From: Corynebacterium sp. NML140438
GTDB lineage: Bacteria > Actinomycetota > Actinomycetes > Mycobacteriales > Mycobacteriaceae
Assembly: GCF_001875725.1 (NCBI RefSeq)
Contig: NZ_MLCQ01000017.1
Coordinates: forward strand, 186,001-250,000
DNA length: 64,000 nt
Direction of reading: 5' to 3'
Positions 18,619 to 29,500 of the stretch are shown here, in pieces. The notes under the pieces were generated by a model. That model saw only the letters and a program-made list of their open reading frames with translations, made no database searches and was not told the DNA's origin. The translations under genes were made by a program, and so were the position numbers. Positions within the stretch are counted from its first letter, which is position 1; each line of letters opens with the position of its first letter.

Positions 18619-19305
18619 GTGCGTGATCTCGTAGACACAACAGAAATGTATTTGCGTACAGTTTACGAACTTGAGGAAGAGGGCATCGTCCCGCTCCGCG
18701 CACGGATCGCGGAGCGGCTGGAACAGTCGGGACCGACTGTCTCTCAAACCGTTGCGCGCATGGAACGAGATGGCCTAATAGTAGTTGAAACAGATCGTTC
18801 ATTGTCGCTTACTGACGAGGGTCGCGCCCGCGCGACTGCTGTGATGCGCAAGCACCGCCTCGCAGAATGCTTACTCACCGATATTCTCAAGTTGAACATT
18901 GAGCAGGTTCACGATGAGGCTTGCCGCTGGGAACACGTGATGAGTGAAGCTGTCGAGAAGCGCGTGTACGAGGTGCTTGATCACCCCCAGGTCTCCCCAT
19001 TTGGAAACCCGATCCCAGCACTGGACAAGATCGGTGCGCCGCAGGCTTCGAATCCTGAACTTGGAACTCGCGCAACCGATCTGGATCTGTCTCACGAGCG
19101 CGAGGGCGTTGTCGTCCAGATCAGTGAGATTCTACAGCTCGAGGCAGAGCGTGTGCCAGAGCTCGTCGGCTTGGGCGACATCGTTGGCCAAAAGGCCGAA
19201 CTGTCCGCGCTTGAAGACGGTGGAGTGCAGTTGCGCCTAGCGGACAAGCGCAGTTTCATCATCCCCGACGATCTTGCACACGCGGTACGTGTCGAGCTGG
19301 TGTAG
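18619..19305 (+). CDS. dtxR: iron-dependent repressor DtxR
   Basis: Fe2+-activated repressor of iron uptake and toxin genes. With GTG 18619 (AAGGGAG 6 nt upstream) the protein begins MRDLVDTTEM and numbering falls exactly on that of C. diphtheriae DtxR: HTH around residues 27-50, metal ligands M10, H79, E83, H98, C102, E105 and H106 all conserved, and an SH3-like C-terminal domain. 228 residues. The frame is open upstream to ATG 18565, but that extension is not part of the family. galE, which follows dtxR in C. glutamicum, is absent here. Confidence 0.97.
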   Translation: MRDLVDTTEMYLRTVYELEEEGIVPLRARIAERLEQSGPTVSQTVARMERDGLIVVETDRSLSLTDEGRARATAVMRKHRLAECLLTDILKLNIEQVHDEACRWEHVMSEAVEKRVYEVLDHPQVSPFGNPIPALDKIGAPQASNPELGTRATDLDLSHEREGVVVQISEILQLEAERVPELVGLGDIVGQKAELSALEDGGVQLRLADKRSFIIPDDLAHAVRVELV

Positions 19306-19322
19306 ACGCCTGTCACTCAACG

Positions 19323-20480
19323 TTAACAGTCTGCGAGCAGTTCTAACTGCATCCAAACTGCTTCCCCGCCCTCCTGCACTGCGTGCAACAAGCCTTCATA
19401 CTGACCAATAGCAAGCAGTTGTAGGAGCACATCGCTCAATGAGTGGTCTGGCATTTCTTGCAATGCGCACTGCAGCGCAACTCCTGCCCAAGACCCTAGC
19501 TCGCAGCGCACCGCAACGATCGCCCATAGTGCAAGTGCGTTTGCCCTTACGGTGCCTTCAGCGTGTCGCGCTAAGAACAAAAGCGGCCCAGCCACACGCT
19601 TTGGGTGTTTGAGGATCGCAGGGATCAGCGTATCCCGCAGGAGCGCATGCGTAAGCAGCGCCGCTAGTCCTTCCAGTGCGTTACGCATAGGTTCTGACAT
19701 CTCGCTCGGCGGTGGAACATCACGCTGACCGATCAAGCATGATTCCGGTGATCGAAGCAGATCGTCGATGGTGTTTTCAATCTCGTGCTTCGCCAGTTGC
19801 GCTGATGATTTTCCCTGCTCCTGGATGCTGCTTTCCCACAAGTCTTTGAGAAGTCGAAGCCCATTTTTACGTGTCTTCTCTTGGATTTCCTTTGCTACAT
19901 GCACTGACTCAGTATCAATTGGTTCAAAATATTCAAAGGTGTCTCCCCGATCAAGCTCTGGCAAAATTCCTTGCTCGACGTAAGGACGCATCGACGGGGA
20001 CGAAATGACTGATGCCACGGAACCGCTAATAAGGGATGCGCTGAGCGTATACTCTCCATCTGGTACTTCCGAAGGCCCGAATAGCAATGTGTATGGTGTG
20101 CCCTGTGCGATTTCAGAAACATGCCAACAAAGATCGATTTTGAAACCGGTTTCTTCTTCCAGGTAGTGCAAGCGCTCAGTTGCTCCTATTACAAGATCCG
20201 AATCTGGGATACGGCTCACAATGATCCCTAGATACGCAAGGACATCATCGCCTAGCAGGTACTGCGATGTATCGGTTTTAAGGTTTTCTACTAATGCATC
20301 GAGACGGGCAAGATCGACGCGCACTACCGGCCCTAGCTGAAGCCCGCCTGCGTCTTGACTGTCCGGCAATATCCCGAGCACGACGACAGATTCTTGTGGG
20401 TAAAAGCCTAAGACCCCTGGCAGGGCGGCAATGATGTCTGATGGGCCAAAAAGTGATGAATTAGCTGCGTTTATTTTCAT
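19323..20480 (-). CDS. DUF4192 family protein
   Basis: Actinobacterial protein of unknown function (385 aa). Family opening: GPSDIIAALPGVLGFYPQESVVVLGI, followed by GPVVRVDLA; the C-terminal part is helical and ends ALWMQLELL-like VWMQLELLADC. Soluble, no membrane helices. Converges on dtxR (17 bp). Divergent from the PAC2 gene across 135 bp. Confidence 0.85.
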   Translation of the reverse strand: MKINAANSSLFGPSDIIAALPGVLGFYPQESVVVLGILPDSQDAGGLQLGPVVRVDLARLDALVENLKTDTSQYLLGDDVLAYLGIIVSRIPDSDLVIGATERLHYLEEETGFKIDLCWHVSEIAQGTPYTLLFGPSEVPDGEYTLSASLISGSVASVISSPSMRPYVEQGILPELDRGDTFEYFEPIDTESVHVAKEIQEKTRKNGLRLLKDLWESSIQEQGKSSAQLAKHEIENTIDDLLRSPESCLIGQRDVPPPSEMSEPMRNALEGLAALLTHALLRDTLIPAILKHPKRVAGPLLFLARHAEGTVRANALALWAIVAVRCELGSWAGVALQCALQEMPDHSLSDVLLQLLAIGQYEGLLHAVQEGGEAVWMQLELLADC

Positions 20481-20522
20481 ACAAGTTAGACGTAGCTAGT
20501 ACGGGTTCGGTTCCCTCTTTGC

Positions 20523-20568
20523 TAGAATCCGTTATCTTTAGCAGGAATATTTGTTCACACAAAACGTT
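20523..20568 (+). promoter_or_regulatory. PAC2 gene promoter region
   Basis: Contains an extended -10 box TGCTAGAAT (ending at about 20528) and, downstream, GGAAT (20544-20548) followed 17 nt later by GTT (20566-20568), a weaker match to a SigH-type promoter. Either would give a 5' leader of about 40-85 nt before ATG 20616. Confidence 0.3.
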
Positions 20569-20615
20569 GTGCGTAACGACGAAGAAAACCTTATTTAGTA
20601 ATGCTAGGAGCGGTC

Positions 20616-21656
20616 ATGCCAACGAATAATCGCATGTATGAACTTGAGTACCCGTCTCCCGCGGGTCTCGGCGAATCCTCCGAGGGACCGACGTTAATCG
20701 TTGCGTTACAGGGATATGCGGACGCCGGACATGCAATTGAAGGGGTATCGAATCACCTCAACGCCGCGTTAGAAACCCGCACATTAGCGACCTTTAATAA
20801 CGATGAGCTCATCGACTACCGTTCGCGAAGGCCCGCAGTGACTCTTGCGAACCATTCGATAGCCGACATCGAGGAAATCGGCATCGATCTTCGTGTGGTG
20901 CGTGATGCCGTTGATACCCCGTTTCTATTGCTTAGTGGCCCGGAGCCGGACCTACGGTGGGAAGCGTTCAGCAAATCCGTAGCAGATTTAGCGGTTCAGT
21001 TCGGTGTGGAGCAGACACTCTGCCTCTACGCTGCCCCTGTAGCCGCACCTCACACACGTCCTGTAGTCGTCTCTACGCACGGTAATCACGAGAGCCTCGT
21101 GAAAGACAAGTATCTGTTCGACGGCATCATTACCGTGCCCGGGGCTGCGTCAATCATGATTGAGCGGGAGCTGGACAAGCGAGGGGAAAAGGTCGCCGGT
21201 TTTACCGCACATGTCCCCCACTACATTGCGAACTCGCCGTACCCGATGGCAGCGTTCCAGTTGATGCAGGCAGTCGAAGATACTGCTGATCTCCAGTTGC
21301 CTCTCCGTGCGCTTGAGCAGGAGATTACGAATGTCCAGCGGCAGCTTGCAGAGCAGACAGGAGCTTCGAAGGAAATTGCTCAAGTCGTTTCGGCACTGGA
21401 GCAACACTACGATCGTGAGGTCGAGGAATATCGCAGAAGCAACCCAAACGCAAAAATGCCTGGTGAAGCGCAGGTTCCTTCCGGTGAAGAAATCAGCGAA
21501 GCGTTCGAGAACTACCTGACCGCAATTGAGGACCAGCAAAGTCGACCGATAGTCGATGGGCAACGCGGATTACCTTTCGGTAATGATCTCAGCGAGGCCT
21601 TGCAGGATTTTTACTACATCGATCCAGCTCAACCGACGGATGAGGATAACGAGTAA
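20616..21656 (+). CDS. PAC2 family (proteasome assembly chaperone-like) protein
   Basis: 346-residue member of the PAC2 superfamily, widespread in Actinobacteria with no settled function. Seen: LIVALQGYADAGHAIEGV at the N-terminus, a central VVVSTHGNHESLV region, FTAHVPHYIANSPYP, and a long C-terminal coiled-coil-like part (about 230-300). ATG 20616 has AGGAG 6 nt upstream; ATG 20601 is too close to that site. Followed by helY after 15 bp, so likely one operon. Confidence 0.85.
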   Translation: MPTNNRMYELEYPSPAGLGESSEGPTLIVALQGYADAGHAIEGVSNHLNAALETRTLATFNNDELIDYRSRRPAVTLANHSIADIEEIGIDLRVVRDAVDTPFLLLSGPEPDLRWEAFSKSVADLAVQFGVEQTLCLYAAPVAAPHTRPVVVSTHGNHESLVKDKYLFDGIITVPGAASIMIERELDKRGEKVAGFTAHVPHYIANSPYPMAAFQLMQAVEDTADLQLPLRALEQEITNVQRQLAEQTGASKEIAQVVSALEQHYDREVEEYRRSNPNAKMPGEAQVPSGEEISEAFENYLTAIEDQQSRPIVDGQRGLPFGNDLSEALQDFYYIDPAQPTDEDNE

Positions 21657-21671
21657 CGGCTTTTCGCAGCG

Positions 21672-24236
21672 ATGTCGGCTACGGTAGGTGGCGTGACTCT
21701 TTCTACTTTTCTTGCAGACCTCGACGACGTTCCCACGGACCTTTTTGAAGAGGCAGTCTGGGATTCCTTCACTGCATGGACGAAGAGTCGGGGGATTTCC
21801 CTGTACGAGGCACAAGAAGAGGCGTCGCTTGCGCTGCTCTCGGGGGACAACGTGATCCTGGCTACGCCCACCGGGTCGGGAAAGTCTATGGTGGCAAATG
21901 CTGCGCATTTCATCGCCATGGCGCGTGGGCAACGCTCGTTTTATACTGCGCCGATTAAAGCACTCGTGAGCGAAAAGTTTTTCGCTCTCTGCGAAATCTT
22001 TGGCGCGGAGAACGTTGGCATGATGACTGGAGACGCTACCGTCAACAGTGGCGCTCCTATTATCGCCGCCACCGCCGAAATCGTCGCGAACATTGCGCTG
22101 CGCGAGGGCGAGCATGCCAAGATCCAGCAAGTCGTTATGGACGAGTTTCATTACTATTCAGAGCCTGACCGAGGATGGGCTTGGCAGGTGCCTCTATTAG
22201 AGCTACCCCAAGCACAGTTCCTTTTGATGTCCGCTACCCTCGGAGAAACTGATTGGATCGAAAAAGATCTCACAAAACGCACCGGCCGACCAACCACGTA
22301 TGTTGGTGGATCGGAGCGTCCAGTGCCACTCGATTTCAGTTACGTCTTCTCCCCCGTGCACGAGACGATCGAAGAGCTTTTGGCGGATAACAAAGCGCCG
22401 ATCTATGTTGTCCATTTTTCACAACGGGAGGCTGCTGAACGTGCTCAGGCTCTCACCAGTATGAAGTTCGTCAACGCTGAGGAAAAGCAACGCATCGCGG
22501 ATGAGATCGGGAATTTTAGGTTCACCACTACTTTCGGCAAGACGCTATCAAGATTGCTCCGAAAAGGGATCGGTATTCACCATGCGGGAATGCTGCCGAA
22601 GTATCGACGGCTCGTCGAAAAGCTTTCTCAAACCGGACTTTTGAAGGTGATCTGCGGGACGGACACGCTCGGTGTGGGGATCAACGTGCCGATTCGTACG
22701 GTATTGATTACCGGTCTGGCGAAATATGACGGAACGAGGCAACGCATCCTCAAGTCGAGAGAGTTTCACCAGATCGCCGGCCGCGCTGGTCGGGCAGGAT
22801 ATGACACGGAAGGCACGGTGGTCGTCGAAGCACCAGAGCACGAGATTGAAAACGCGAAGCTGCGACGTCGCGCGAATGGCGACCCGAAGCGACTCAAGAA
22901 GCTCAACAAGAAGTCAGCTCGCGATGGCGAGGTGACATGGTCGGAGAAAACCTTCCAGCGCCTCACAACAGCAGAGCCGGAAGAGCTCACTAGCCAGTTT
23001 CAAGTCTCGAACTCGATGCTTCTCAACGTAATTGCTCGTCCGGGGGACGGTTACGAGCACATGAAGCACTTGATCCGCAGCAACCACGACACCCGCGCAA
23101 AGCAGAACCGCGATATCCTCACCGCGGTCGACTTGTTCCGCGGTCTTATTCAGGCTGACATTGTAGAACGCACCCCTGATTCTCCTGCGTACCGCCCTTA
23201 TACGCTCACTCGAGAGCTGGACAGGGACTTTGCGCTCAACCAGCCACTGTCCCCTTTTGCACTTGCGTTTCTCACTGTGCTTGACCCCGAATCTTCGACG
23301 TACTCGCTGAACGTTATCTCCGCTTTTGAGGCAATCTTGGACGACCCTCGCCAGGTGCTTCAGGCTCAGCAGTCAGCAGCTCGTGGCGAAGAAATCGCAG
23401 CGCTGAAGGCAGACGGCGTTGATTACACAGAACGCATGGCGCTCATCGAGGACGTGAGCTACCCGCAGCCTCTGGCTGAAGAGTTAGAAGAAGCGTTTGA
23501 AACCTACTGCTCGAGTAACCCGTGGGCGAAAGAATGGCAGCTTTCTCCAAAGTCAGTAGTTCGCGACATGATCGAACACGCGATGACGTTCTCTGACCTT
23601 ATCGCCACCTACGGCCTTTCTCGCTCAGAGGGCGCGGTGCTTCGATATCTCACCGACGCATGGAGGACTCTTTCTCATTCCGTGCCCGAGGCTTACATGA
23701 CAGAGGAGCTTGAAGACATCATTGTGTGGCTCGGCGAGCTTATTCGGCAGGTGGACTCTTCGCTCATCGATGAGTGGGCTACCTTAGCTGACGACGACGC
23801 CCCAATCTCCCAAGATGTGCTCGAACGTGAGCTGGCGTTCGGAGTCGAAGATCCCACCGCGCTCACTGCTAATCGCAGGGCATTTAAGATCATGGTCCGA
23901 AATTATTTCTTCAGACTTGTTGAATTGTTCGCGTTCGAAAAGGAAGAAGCGCTTGACTCCATGCTCGACTACCTGGAGACAGATGCGCGGCCCGACTGGC
24001 CTTCAATTCTCGACGCCTACTTCGACGAATACGATGACATCATCATCGATGCGGATGCACGTGGGCCAGAATACTTCCGGGTGAAAGACGAAAGCTCGCG
24101 TCTCTGGGAGGTTGTACAAATACTCAAGGACCCGAGCGGAGACCGCAGCTTTCAATTCCACGGCGTTGTTGACCTCGACGCTTCTGATGAGGCGGGAGAG
24201 GTGCGGCTGAGGGACCTGAACGTGCTTCAGATGTAG
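21672..24236 (+). CDS. helY: HelY-like DEAD/DEAH RNA helicase
   Basis: Ski2/Mtr4-like superfamily 2 helicase with the actinobacterial DUF3516 C-terminal region, likely acting in RNA decay or processing. Seen: Walker A ATPTGSGKSMVA (about 66-77), DEFHYY Walker B, LMSATLG motif III, GVGINVPIRTVLITGL, and QIAGRAGRAGYDTEG motif VI. 854 aa, as expected. The start could instead be GTG 21693 (VTLSTFLADL), which better matches family N-termini and has GGTAGG just upstream. Confidence 0.9.
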   Translation: MSATVGGVTLSTFLADLDDVPTDLFEEAVWDSFTAWTKSRGISLYEAQEEASLALLSGDNVILATPTGSGKSMVANAAHFIAMARGQRSFYTAPIKALVSEKFFALCEIFGAENVGMMTGDATVNSGAPIIAATAEIVANIALREGEHAKIQQVVMDEFHYYSEPDRGWAWQVPLLELPQAQFLLMSATLGETDWIEKDLTKRTGRPTTYVGGSERPVPLDFSYVFSPVHETIEELLADNKAPIYVVHFSQREAAERAQALTSMKFVNAEEKQRIADEIGNFRFTTTFGKTLSRLLRKGIGIHHAGMLPKYRRLVEKLSQTGLLKVICGTDTLGVGINVPIRTVLITGLAKYDGTRQRILKSREFHQIAGRAGRAGYDTEGTVVVEAPEHEIENAKLRRRANGDPKRLKKLNKKSARDGEVTWSEKTFQRLTTAEPEELTSQFQVSNSMLLNVIARPGDGYEHMKHLIRSNHDTRAKQNRDILTAVDLFRGLIQADIVERTPDSPAYRPYTLTRELDRDFALNQPLSPFALAFLTVLDPESSTYSLNVISAFEAILDDPRQVLQAQQSAARGEEIAALKADGVDYTERMALIEDVSYPQPLAEELEEAFETYCSSNPWAKEWQLSPKSVVRDMIEHAMTFSDLIATYGLSRSEGAVLRYLTDAWRTLSHSVPEAYMTEELEDIIVWLGELIRQVDSSLIDEWATLADDDAPISQDVLERELAFGVEDPTALTANRRAFKIMVRNYFFRLVELFAFEKEEALDSMLDYLETDARPDWPSILDAYFDEYDDIIIDADARGPEYFRVKDESSRLWEVVQILKDPSGDRSFQFHGVVDLDASDEAGEVRLRDLNVLQM

Positions 24237-24271
24237 TCCCCCAGCCGGTTGTAGTGAAGAAGCAGTCGCAG

Positions 24272-24796
24272 TTAGCGTGCGTCTTCCACTTCTACGGTCT
24301 GTGCGATTGCCTGGACAACTGCTGCGACCTTTACCGCTTCCCAGACCTGCTCCTTCGTCAGGCCTTCTTCGCGCACGACATTGGAGTGTGCAACAGCACA
24401 ATGCTCACAACCGTTGATTGCCGAAACAGCAAGTGACCAAAGCTCGAAATCGGCCTTTTCGACGCCCGGCTTCGAGATAATGTTCATGCGAAGCCCAAAC
24501 TTAACCTGCGCAAAGTCATCGCCGAGCCAACCCTTCGCACGGTAGGCAACGTTGTTCATCGCCATAACTGTCGCAGCACCGAAGGCGGCGTCGAGAGCCT
24601 CTTCAGACAGGTGCTCTTTCGCTTCATCAGTAATTTCAGAGATGACGGTCGCGTTCTTCGTCGCTGCCGCGGATGCTACGAGGGTGCCCCAGAGCTGCTG
24701 CTCGTTGAGCTCGGTCGAACGCGTCAGGGAGCCAAGATTCAGCTTCTGGTCTTTTGCGTATTCGGGCAGTGCATTGCGTAGATTCTCAATCGACAT
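24272..24796 (-). CDS. ahpD: alkylhydroperoxidase AhpD
   Basis: Disulfide reductase partner that recharges AhpC (via lipoamide in mycobacteria). 174 residues; the catalytic CEHC pair falls at C130 and C133 with H137, the same numbers as M. tuberculosis AhpD. Lies 76 bp downstream of ahpC in the same direction. Confidence 0.96.
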   Translation of the reverse strand: MSIENLRNALPEYAKDQKLNLGSLTRSTELNEQQLWGTLVASAAATKNATVISEITDEAKEHLSEEALDAAFGAATVMAMNNVAYRAKGWLGDDFAQVKFGLRMNIISKPGVEKADFELWSLAVSAINGCEHCAVAHSNVVREEGLTKEQVWEAVKVAAVVQAIAQTVEVEDAR

Positions 24797-24872
24797 GTGT
24801 TTCCTCTCAATCGTTTATGAATAAATCCCCGCCACGTCGTATTGAAACCAGTGACGGGGATTCGGGGTGCAT

Positions 24873-25469
24873 TTACTTCAGGGATTCCTGCACAACGGCC
24901 AACTTGTCAATGTTCTTAGTTGGGTCGTTCTTCTGCCAGTCGCAAGCACAAACTTCCTCGGACTGGAGCGCGTCCAGAACACGAAGGACTTCTTCTACGT
25001 TACGGCCGACAGCATCTGGGGTAACAGACACAAACTGAATGATGCCGTCTGGGTCGATAATGAACGTTGCACGGTCTGCGACACCAGCCTCGTTCTCGAC
25101 GCCCAGCGCGCGGATCAGGTCGTGGCGGACATCAGCGAACATCGGGAACGGCACGGTCTTCAGCTCTGGGTGCGTTGCACGCCAGTTGAAGTGGGAGTAC
25201 TCGTTGTCGGTGGAGCCACCGAGAACCTGCGTATCACGATCTTCAAACTCTTCGTTCAGCTTGCCGAACGCAGCAATCTCGGTTGGGCAGACGAACGTGA
25301 AGTCCTTGGGATAGAAGAAGACGACCTTCCACTTACCCTCGTACTTCTCCAGGGATACGTTCTCGAAGTAGTCCTCTGGGCTAGTCGCGTCGACCTCATG
25401 AAGGTCGCCACCTTTCAGCGCAACCAGATCGAACTCAGGGAAACGCTCGCCTACAGTCAGAATTGCCAT
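24873..25469 (-). CDS. ahpC: peroxiredoxin AhpC
   Basis: Two-Cys peroxiredoxin that reduces H2O2, organic peroxides and peroxynitrite. 198 residues. The peroxidatic Cys is C61 in FVCPTE, and C174/C176 in VCACDW match the extra resolving cysteines of the mycobacterial three-Cys enzyme. GGAGG lies 7 nt before the ATG. Divergent from oxyR, the expected OxyR-controlled arrangement. Confidence 0.97.
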   Translation of the reverse strand: MAILTVGERFPEFDLVALKGGDLHEVDATSPEDYFENVSLEKYEGKWKVVFFYPKDFTFVCPTEIAAFGKLNEEFEDRDTQVLGGSTDNEYSHFNWRATHPELKTVPFPMFADVRHDLIRALGVENEAGVADRATFIIDPDGIIQFVSVTPDAVGRNVEEVLRVLDALQSEEVCACDWQKNDPTKNIDKLAVVQESLK

Positions 25470-25592
25470 AGCTTAACCTCCGAATGTGAGATGTCGTAGA
25501 AATACGGTCTTGGAATGCAATCGCTCGCACTCTGATGCACATTGTGCCAGAAACACCGGCTAATTTCAACAGCAAAACCTATTACGATGAAG

Positions 25593-25598
25593 TATGGT
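25593..25598 (+). promoter_or_regulatory. -10 box of a leaderless oxyR transcript
   Basis: TATGGT sits exactly 7 nt before ATG 25606 with no Shine-Dalgarno. The ahpC-oxyR gap (25470-25605) should hold the OxyR operator; I do not see an unambiguous ATAG-N7-CTAT array. Confidence 0.5.
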
Positions 25599-25605
25599 TA
25601 TAAGA

Positions 25606-26562
25606 ATGAACAATAAAGAATATAAACCGACCCTGGCTCAGCTCCGTACATTTGTCACCATCGCCGAAAACCGACACTTCGGCACTGCCGCGAGCAAACT
25701 CAACATTTCCCAGCCGTCTTTATCGCAGGCATTAGTGGCACTTGAGGCTGGTTTAGGCATCCAGCTCATCGAACGGTCGACGCGAAAAGTCATCGTTACC
25801 CCAACTGGAGAGGCGCTGCTCCCCTACGCAAAGGCAACGCTCGAAGCAGCGGACTCTTTCGTCGCACACGCACGTGGCGCCCACGGGGTACTGTCCGGCC
25901 CACTGAACATAGGCATCATTCCTACTATCGCGCCGTACATTTTGCCTACCCTCCTACACCTCCTGCAGAGCGAGTTCCCTGACCTAGCTCCACGAATTAT
26001 CGAAGAGCCCACGAAGCATCTGCTCGCAAAACTCCGCGACGGCAACGTCGATGTGGCCCTACTCGCCCTACCCACCCATGCACCTGGAGTAAGTGAAATC
26101 GAACTTTACGACGAAGAGTTCATCGTTGTAACGAACAAGAACCACAACCTGTCGGGGCGTAAAAACCTGACCCTTGACGCCCTAGAAGAGCTCGACTTAC
26201 TGCTTCTCGACGACGGCCACTGCCTGCGAGACCAAATCGTTGATCTTTGCAAGAACGTCCAAACGACACCTACTAGCCCACACCAATCCGACACGCGCGC
26301 GGCGTCGCTCACTACAATCATGCAGCTCGTCGTGGCTGGGCTCGGGTCAACGCTTGTTCCCAAGTCGGCCATTGCCGCTGAATGCACCCGCCCTGGTTTG
26401 GGACTGTCAACGTTCCAGAAGAGCGTAGATGCAAAACGCACGATCGGCTTAGTCTATCGATCGTCTTCTTCCCGCCTGCATGAATTCGAAGAACTCGGTG
26501 ACCTATGCAAGAAGGCGTACAAAGAGGTAGCGAAAACTAGTGATGCGATATTGTCCCGCTAG
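25606..26562 (+). CDS. oxyR: LysR-type peroxide regulator OxyR
   Basis: H2O2-responsive transcription factor. N-terminal winged HTH (LAQLRTFVTIAENRHFGTAA, residues 10-29, then SQPSLSQALVALE) and an effector domain with the redox pair C206 and C215, separated by eight residues as in E. coli OxyR (C199/C208). 318 residues from ATG 25606; ATG 25594 lies within the -10 box and is rejected. Divergent from ahpC-ahpD. Confidence 0.95.
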   Translation: MNNKEYKPTLAQLRTFVTIAENRHFGTAASKLNISQPSLSQALVALEAGLGIQLIERSTRKVIVTPTGEALLPYAKATLEAADSFVAHARGAHGVLSGPLNIGIIPTIAPYILPTLLHLLQSEFPDLAPRIIEEPTKHLLAKLRDGNVDVALLALPTHAPGVSEIELYDEEFIVVTNKNHNLSGRKNLTLDALEELDLLLLDDGHCLRDQIVDLCKNVQTTPTSPHQSDTRAASLTTIMQLVVAGLGSTLVPKSAIAAECTRPGLGLSTFQKSVDAKRTIGLVYRSSSSRLHEFEELGDLCKKAYKEVAKTSDAILSR

Positions 26563-26577
26563 ACTGTAACGCTAACT

Positions 26578-29500
26578 ATGAAGCATCAGGATCAAACAAC
26601 TAAGAACGACCTCTTCCGCCAACTCGACAGCGTTGAACTCCGCGATGTACGGCGCCTTCGTCGACGAATCCGCCAAGCGAAAAACGCCTCGGAATTAAGC
26701 AAAATCGAGGAAGCAATTGCTCGCAGTATTGACACCGTTCGTGCGAGAAACAAGCAGATTCCTAGCATCGAGTACCCCGAAGCGCTTCCCGCTTCACTTC
26801 GCAAGGATGACATCTTAGAAGCTGTTGCACATCACCAAGTTACCGTGATTGCCGGTGAAACTGGTTCCGGTAAAACCACCCAAATACCAAAGATGTTGCT
26901 CGAACTCGGGCGCGGTCGACGAGGACGCATAGCTCATACACAACCGCGGCGCCTCGCTGCTCGAACAGTCGCCGAACGCATCGCAGAGGAGCTTGGCCAA
27001 AGCATCGGGGAGTCAGTAGGCTACGCCATTCGATTCGATGACAAGGTCAGCCCCACTACTTCAGTGAAGTTGATGACCGATGGAATCCTGCTTACTGAAA
27101 TTCAGCGCGACCGGTTCCTCAACGCATACGACACCATCATCATCGACGAGGCACATGAGCGATCCCTCAACATTGACTTCCTGCTGGGATACCTGAAGCA
27201 GCTCCTCCCCAAGCGTCCCGATCTTAAAGTCATTATTACATCAGCCACAATCGACGTTGAACGCTTCGCTCGGCATTTCTGCGACAGTGACGGTAATCCG
27301 GCGCCCGTCATTGAGGTATCCGGCCGCACCTACCCCGTCGAAGTTCGGTATCGACCGCTCGTCAGCAATGTCGGAGGTCGTGAGATCGACGTCGATATGA
27401 TCGATGGCGTAGTCAACGCGATCAAGGAGCTGATGGCTGAGGGCGATGGTGACATTCTGTGCTTTTTCGCGTCAGAACGAGACATTCGGGATTGCATCGA
27501 GGCCATCGAAAAACAGCATTGGAAAAACGTAGAAGTCGCTCCACTTTTTGGGCGCCTTTCAAATACTGAGCAACATCGCGTCTTTTCTCCCCACAGCGGG
27601 CGAAGGATTGTCCTTTCAACCAACATTGCGGAAACGTCCCTGACAGTCCCGGGAATTCACTACGTTGTGGACACTGGTCTTGCTCGCGTCTCACGGTATT
27701 CCACGCGTACGAAAGTTCAGCGTCTCCCCATTGAGGAGGTGTCGCAGGCTTCAGCAAATCAGCGGTCAGGACGCTGTGGGCGTGTCGCAGACGGCATCGC
27801 TATCCGTTTATATTCCGCGGAAAACTTTGAAGCTCGACCAGAGTTTACGGATCCAGAAATTTTGCGGACTAACCTGGCAAGCGTCATTTTGCAGATGATT
27901 TCCCTCAACCTCGGGGACATGCGTCACTTCCCGTTTGTAGAGTCCCCAGACGATAAAGCGGTACGGGATGGTCTTGTACTCTTGCACGAGCTCGGAGCAA
28001 TCAAGGCGCTGCCAAAGGACGAGCTGCCGAAACTTACGAGGATTGGCCATACTCTTGCAAAGATCCCGGTTGATCCAAAGATGGCTCGTATGCTCGTCGA
28101 GGCTGAACGTTACCGTGTACTCGGTGATGTCACGGCAGTCGTAGCCCATATGTCGATTCAAGATGTGCGTGAACGCCCACTCGATTTTCAAGCACAGGCA
28201 GATCAGGCGCATGCCCGCTTCAAGGATAAAACCTCTGATTTCCTCTCTGCGCTCAAGCTCTGGGACTACGTGGGAGGACTTCGCGAAGAGCTATCAGGAA
28301 ATCAGTTCAGGAAGCGCATGAAGCGGGAGTACCTGCATTACATGCGAATTCGGGAGTGGCACGACCTGGTACGCCAGCTTCGCGACGTCGAACGTAAACT
28401 TGGCTGGGACGTTGGCAATGAGACAACCACCAAGCGTGACGCTGACTCCATACACCGAGCTTTACTTACCGGTCTGCTTTCAAACGTGGGTGCCCGCAAC
28501 GGAAACAGCAAAGAATACCAAGGGGCCCGTGGCACCCAGTTCATGATCTTCCCAGGGTCCTCTTTAGCAAAGACACCTCCGGAGTTCCTGATGGCGAGCG
28601 AACTCGTTGAAACTTCCCGCCTCTGGGCTAGAGATGTGGCAAAAATCGAGCCCTCGTGGATTGAGCACGCCGCTGGGTCGCTTCTCAAGCACGTGAATTC
28701 CGAGCCATTTTGGTCGCGTAAACGTGCGTGCGCGATGGTGCATCAGAAGTCGTTGTTGTACGGGATCCCGATCATTCGAGACCGACTTGTCTCGTACCAT
28801 CATGTGGACCCAGCCGCGGCACGCGAAATGTTTATTCGCCATGCTCTCATCGAGGGTGACTGGACGCGGACGCATAGGTTCCTCGAACACAACGATTCAC
28901 TACTTAGTGAAGCAGCAGAAGTTGAGGAGAAGCTCCGTCGAAGGGGCATTGTTGTAGATGAAGATACGCTCTACGAGTTTTACGACACAAAACTACCAAG
29001 CTCTGTAACTACTGCCATTAGCTTTGACAATTGGTGGAAAAAGCAGCGACGCGATGACCCAGAGTACTTACATTTCGACCCGAACAAGCTCGTCGACGAT
29101 TCAGCGCAAAACATCACCGCAGAGGACTTTCCGACCTCTTGGACGCAAGGTTCGATGCAGTTCAACGTTTCCTACAAGTTCGAACCTGGAAATACCTACG
29201 ACGGGGTCACTATTGCAATCCCGCTACCCTTGCTCGCCAGCGTAGAAGCAGAAGGTTTCGATTGGCTCGTCCCTGGGCTGCGCAAGGAGCTACTGACTGA
29301 GCTCATCCGGTCACTTCCAAAACCACTGCGAAAGAGCGTCGTTCCCGTCCCCGATTTCGCAGATCGAGCATTTGAACGCATGACGTTTGACCCCCACACC
29401 CCGGTGACAGAAGCACTCGCTCATGCGCTCACTGACATAGGAGCCAGTGGCATCAGCGGAAGCGACTTTCGGACTCAGCTCCTTCCTCCCCATTTAGCAG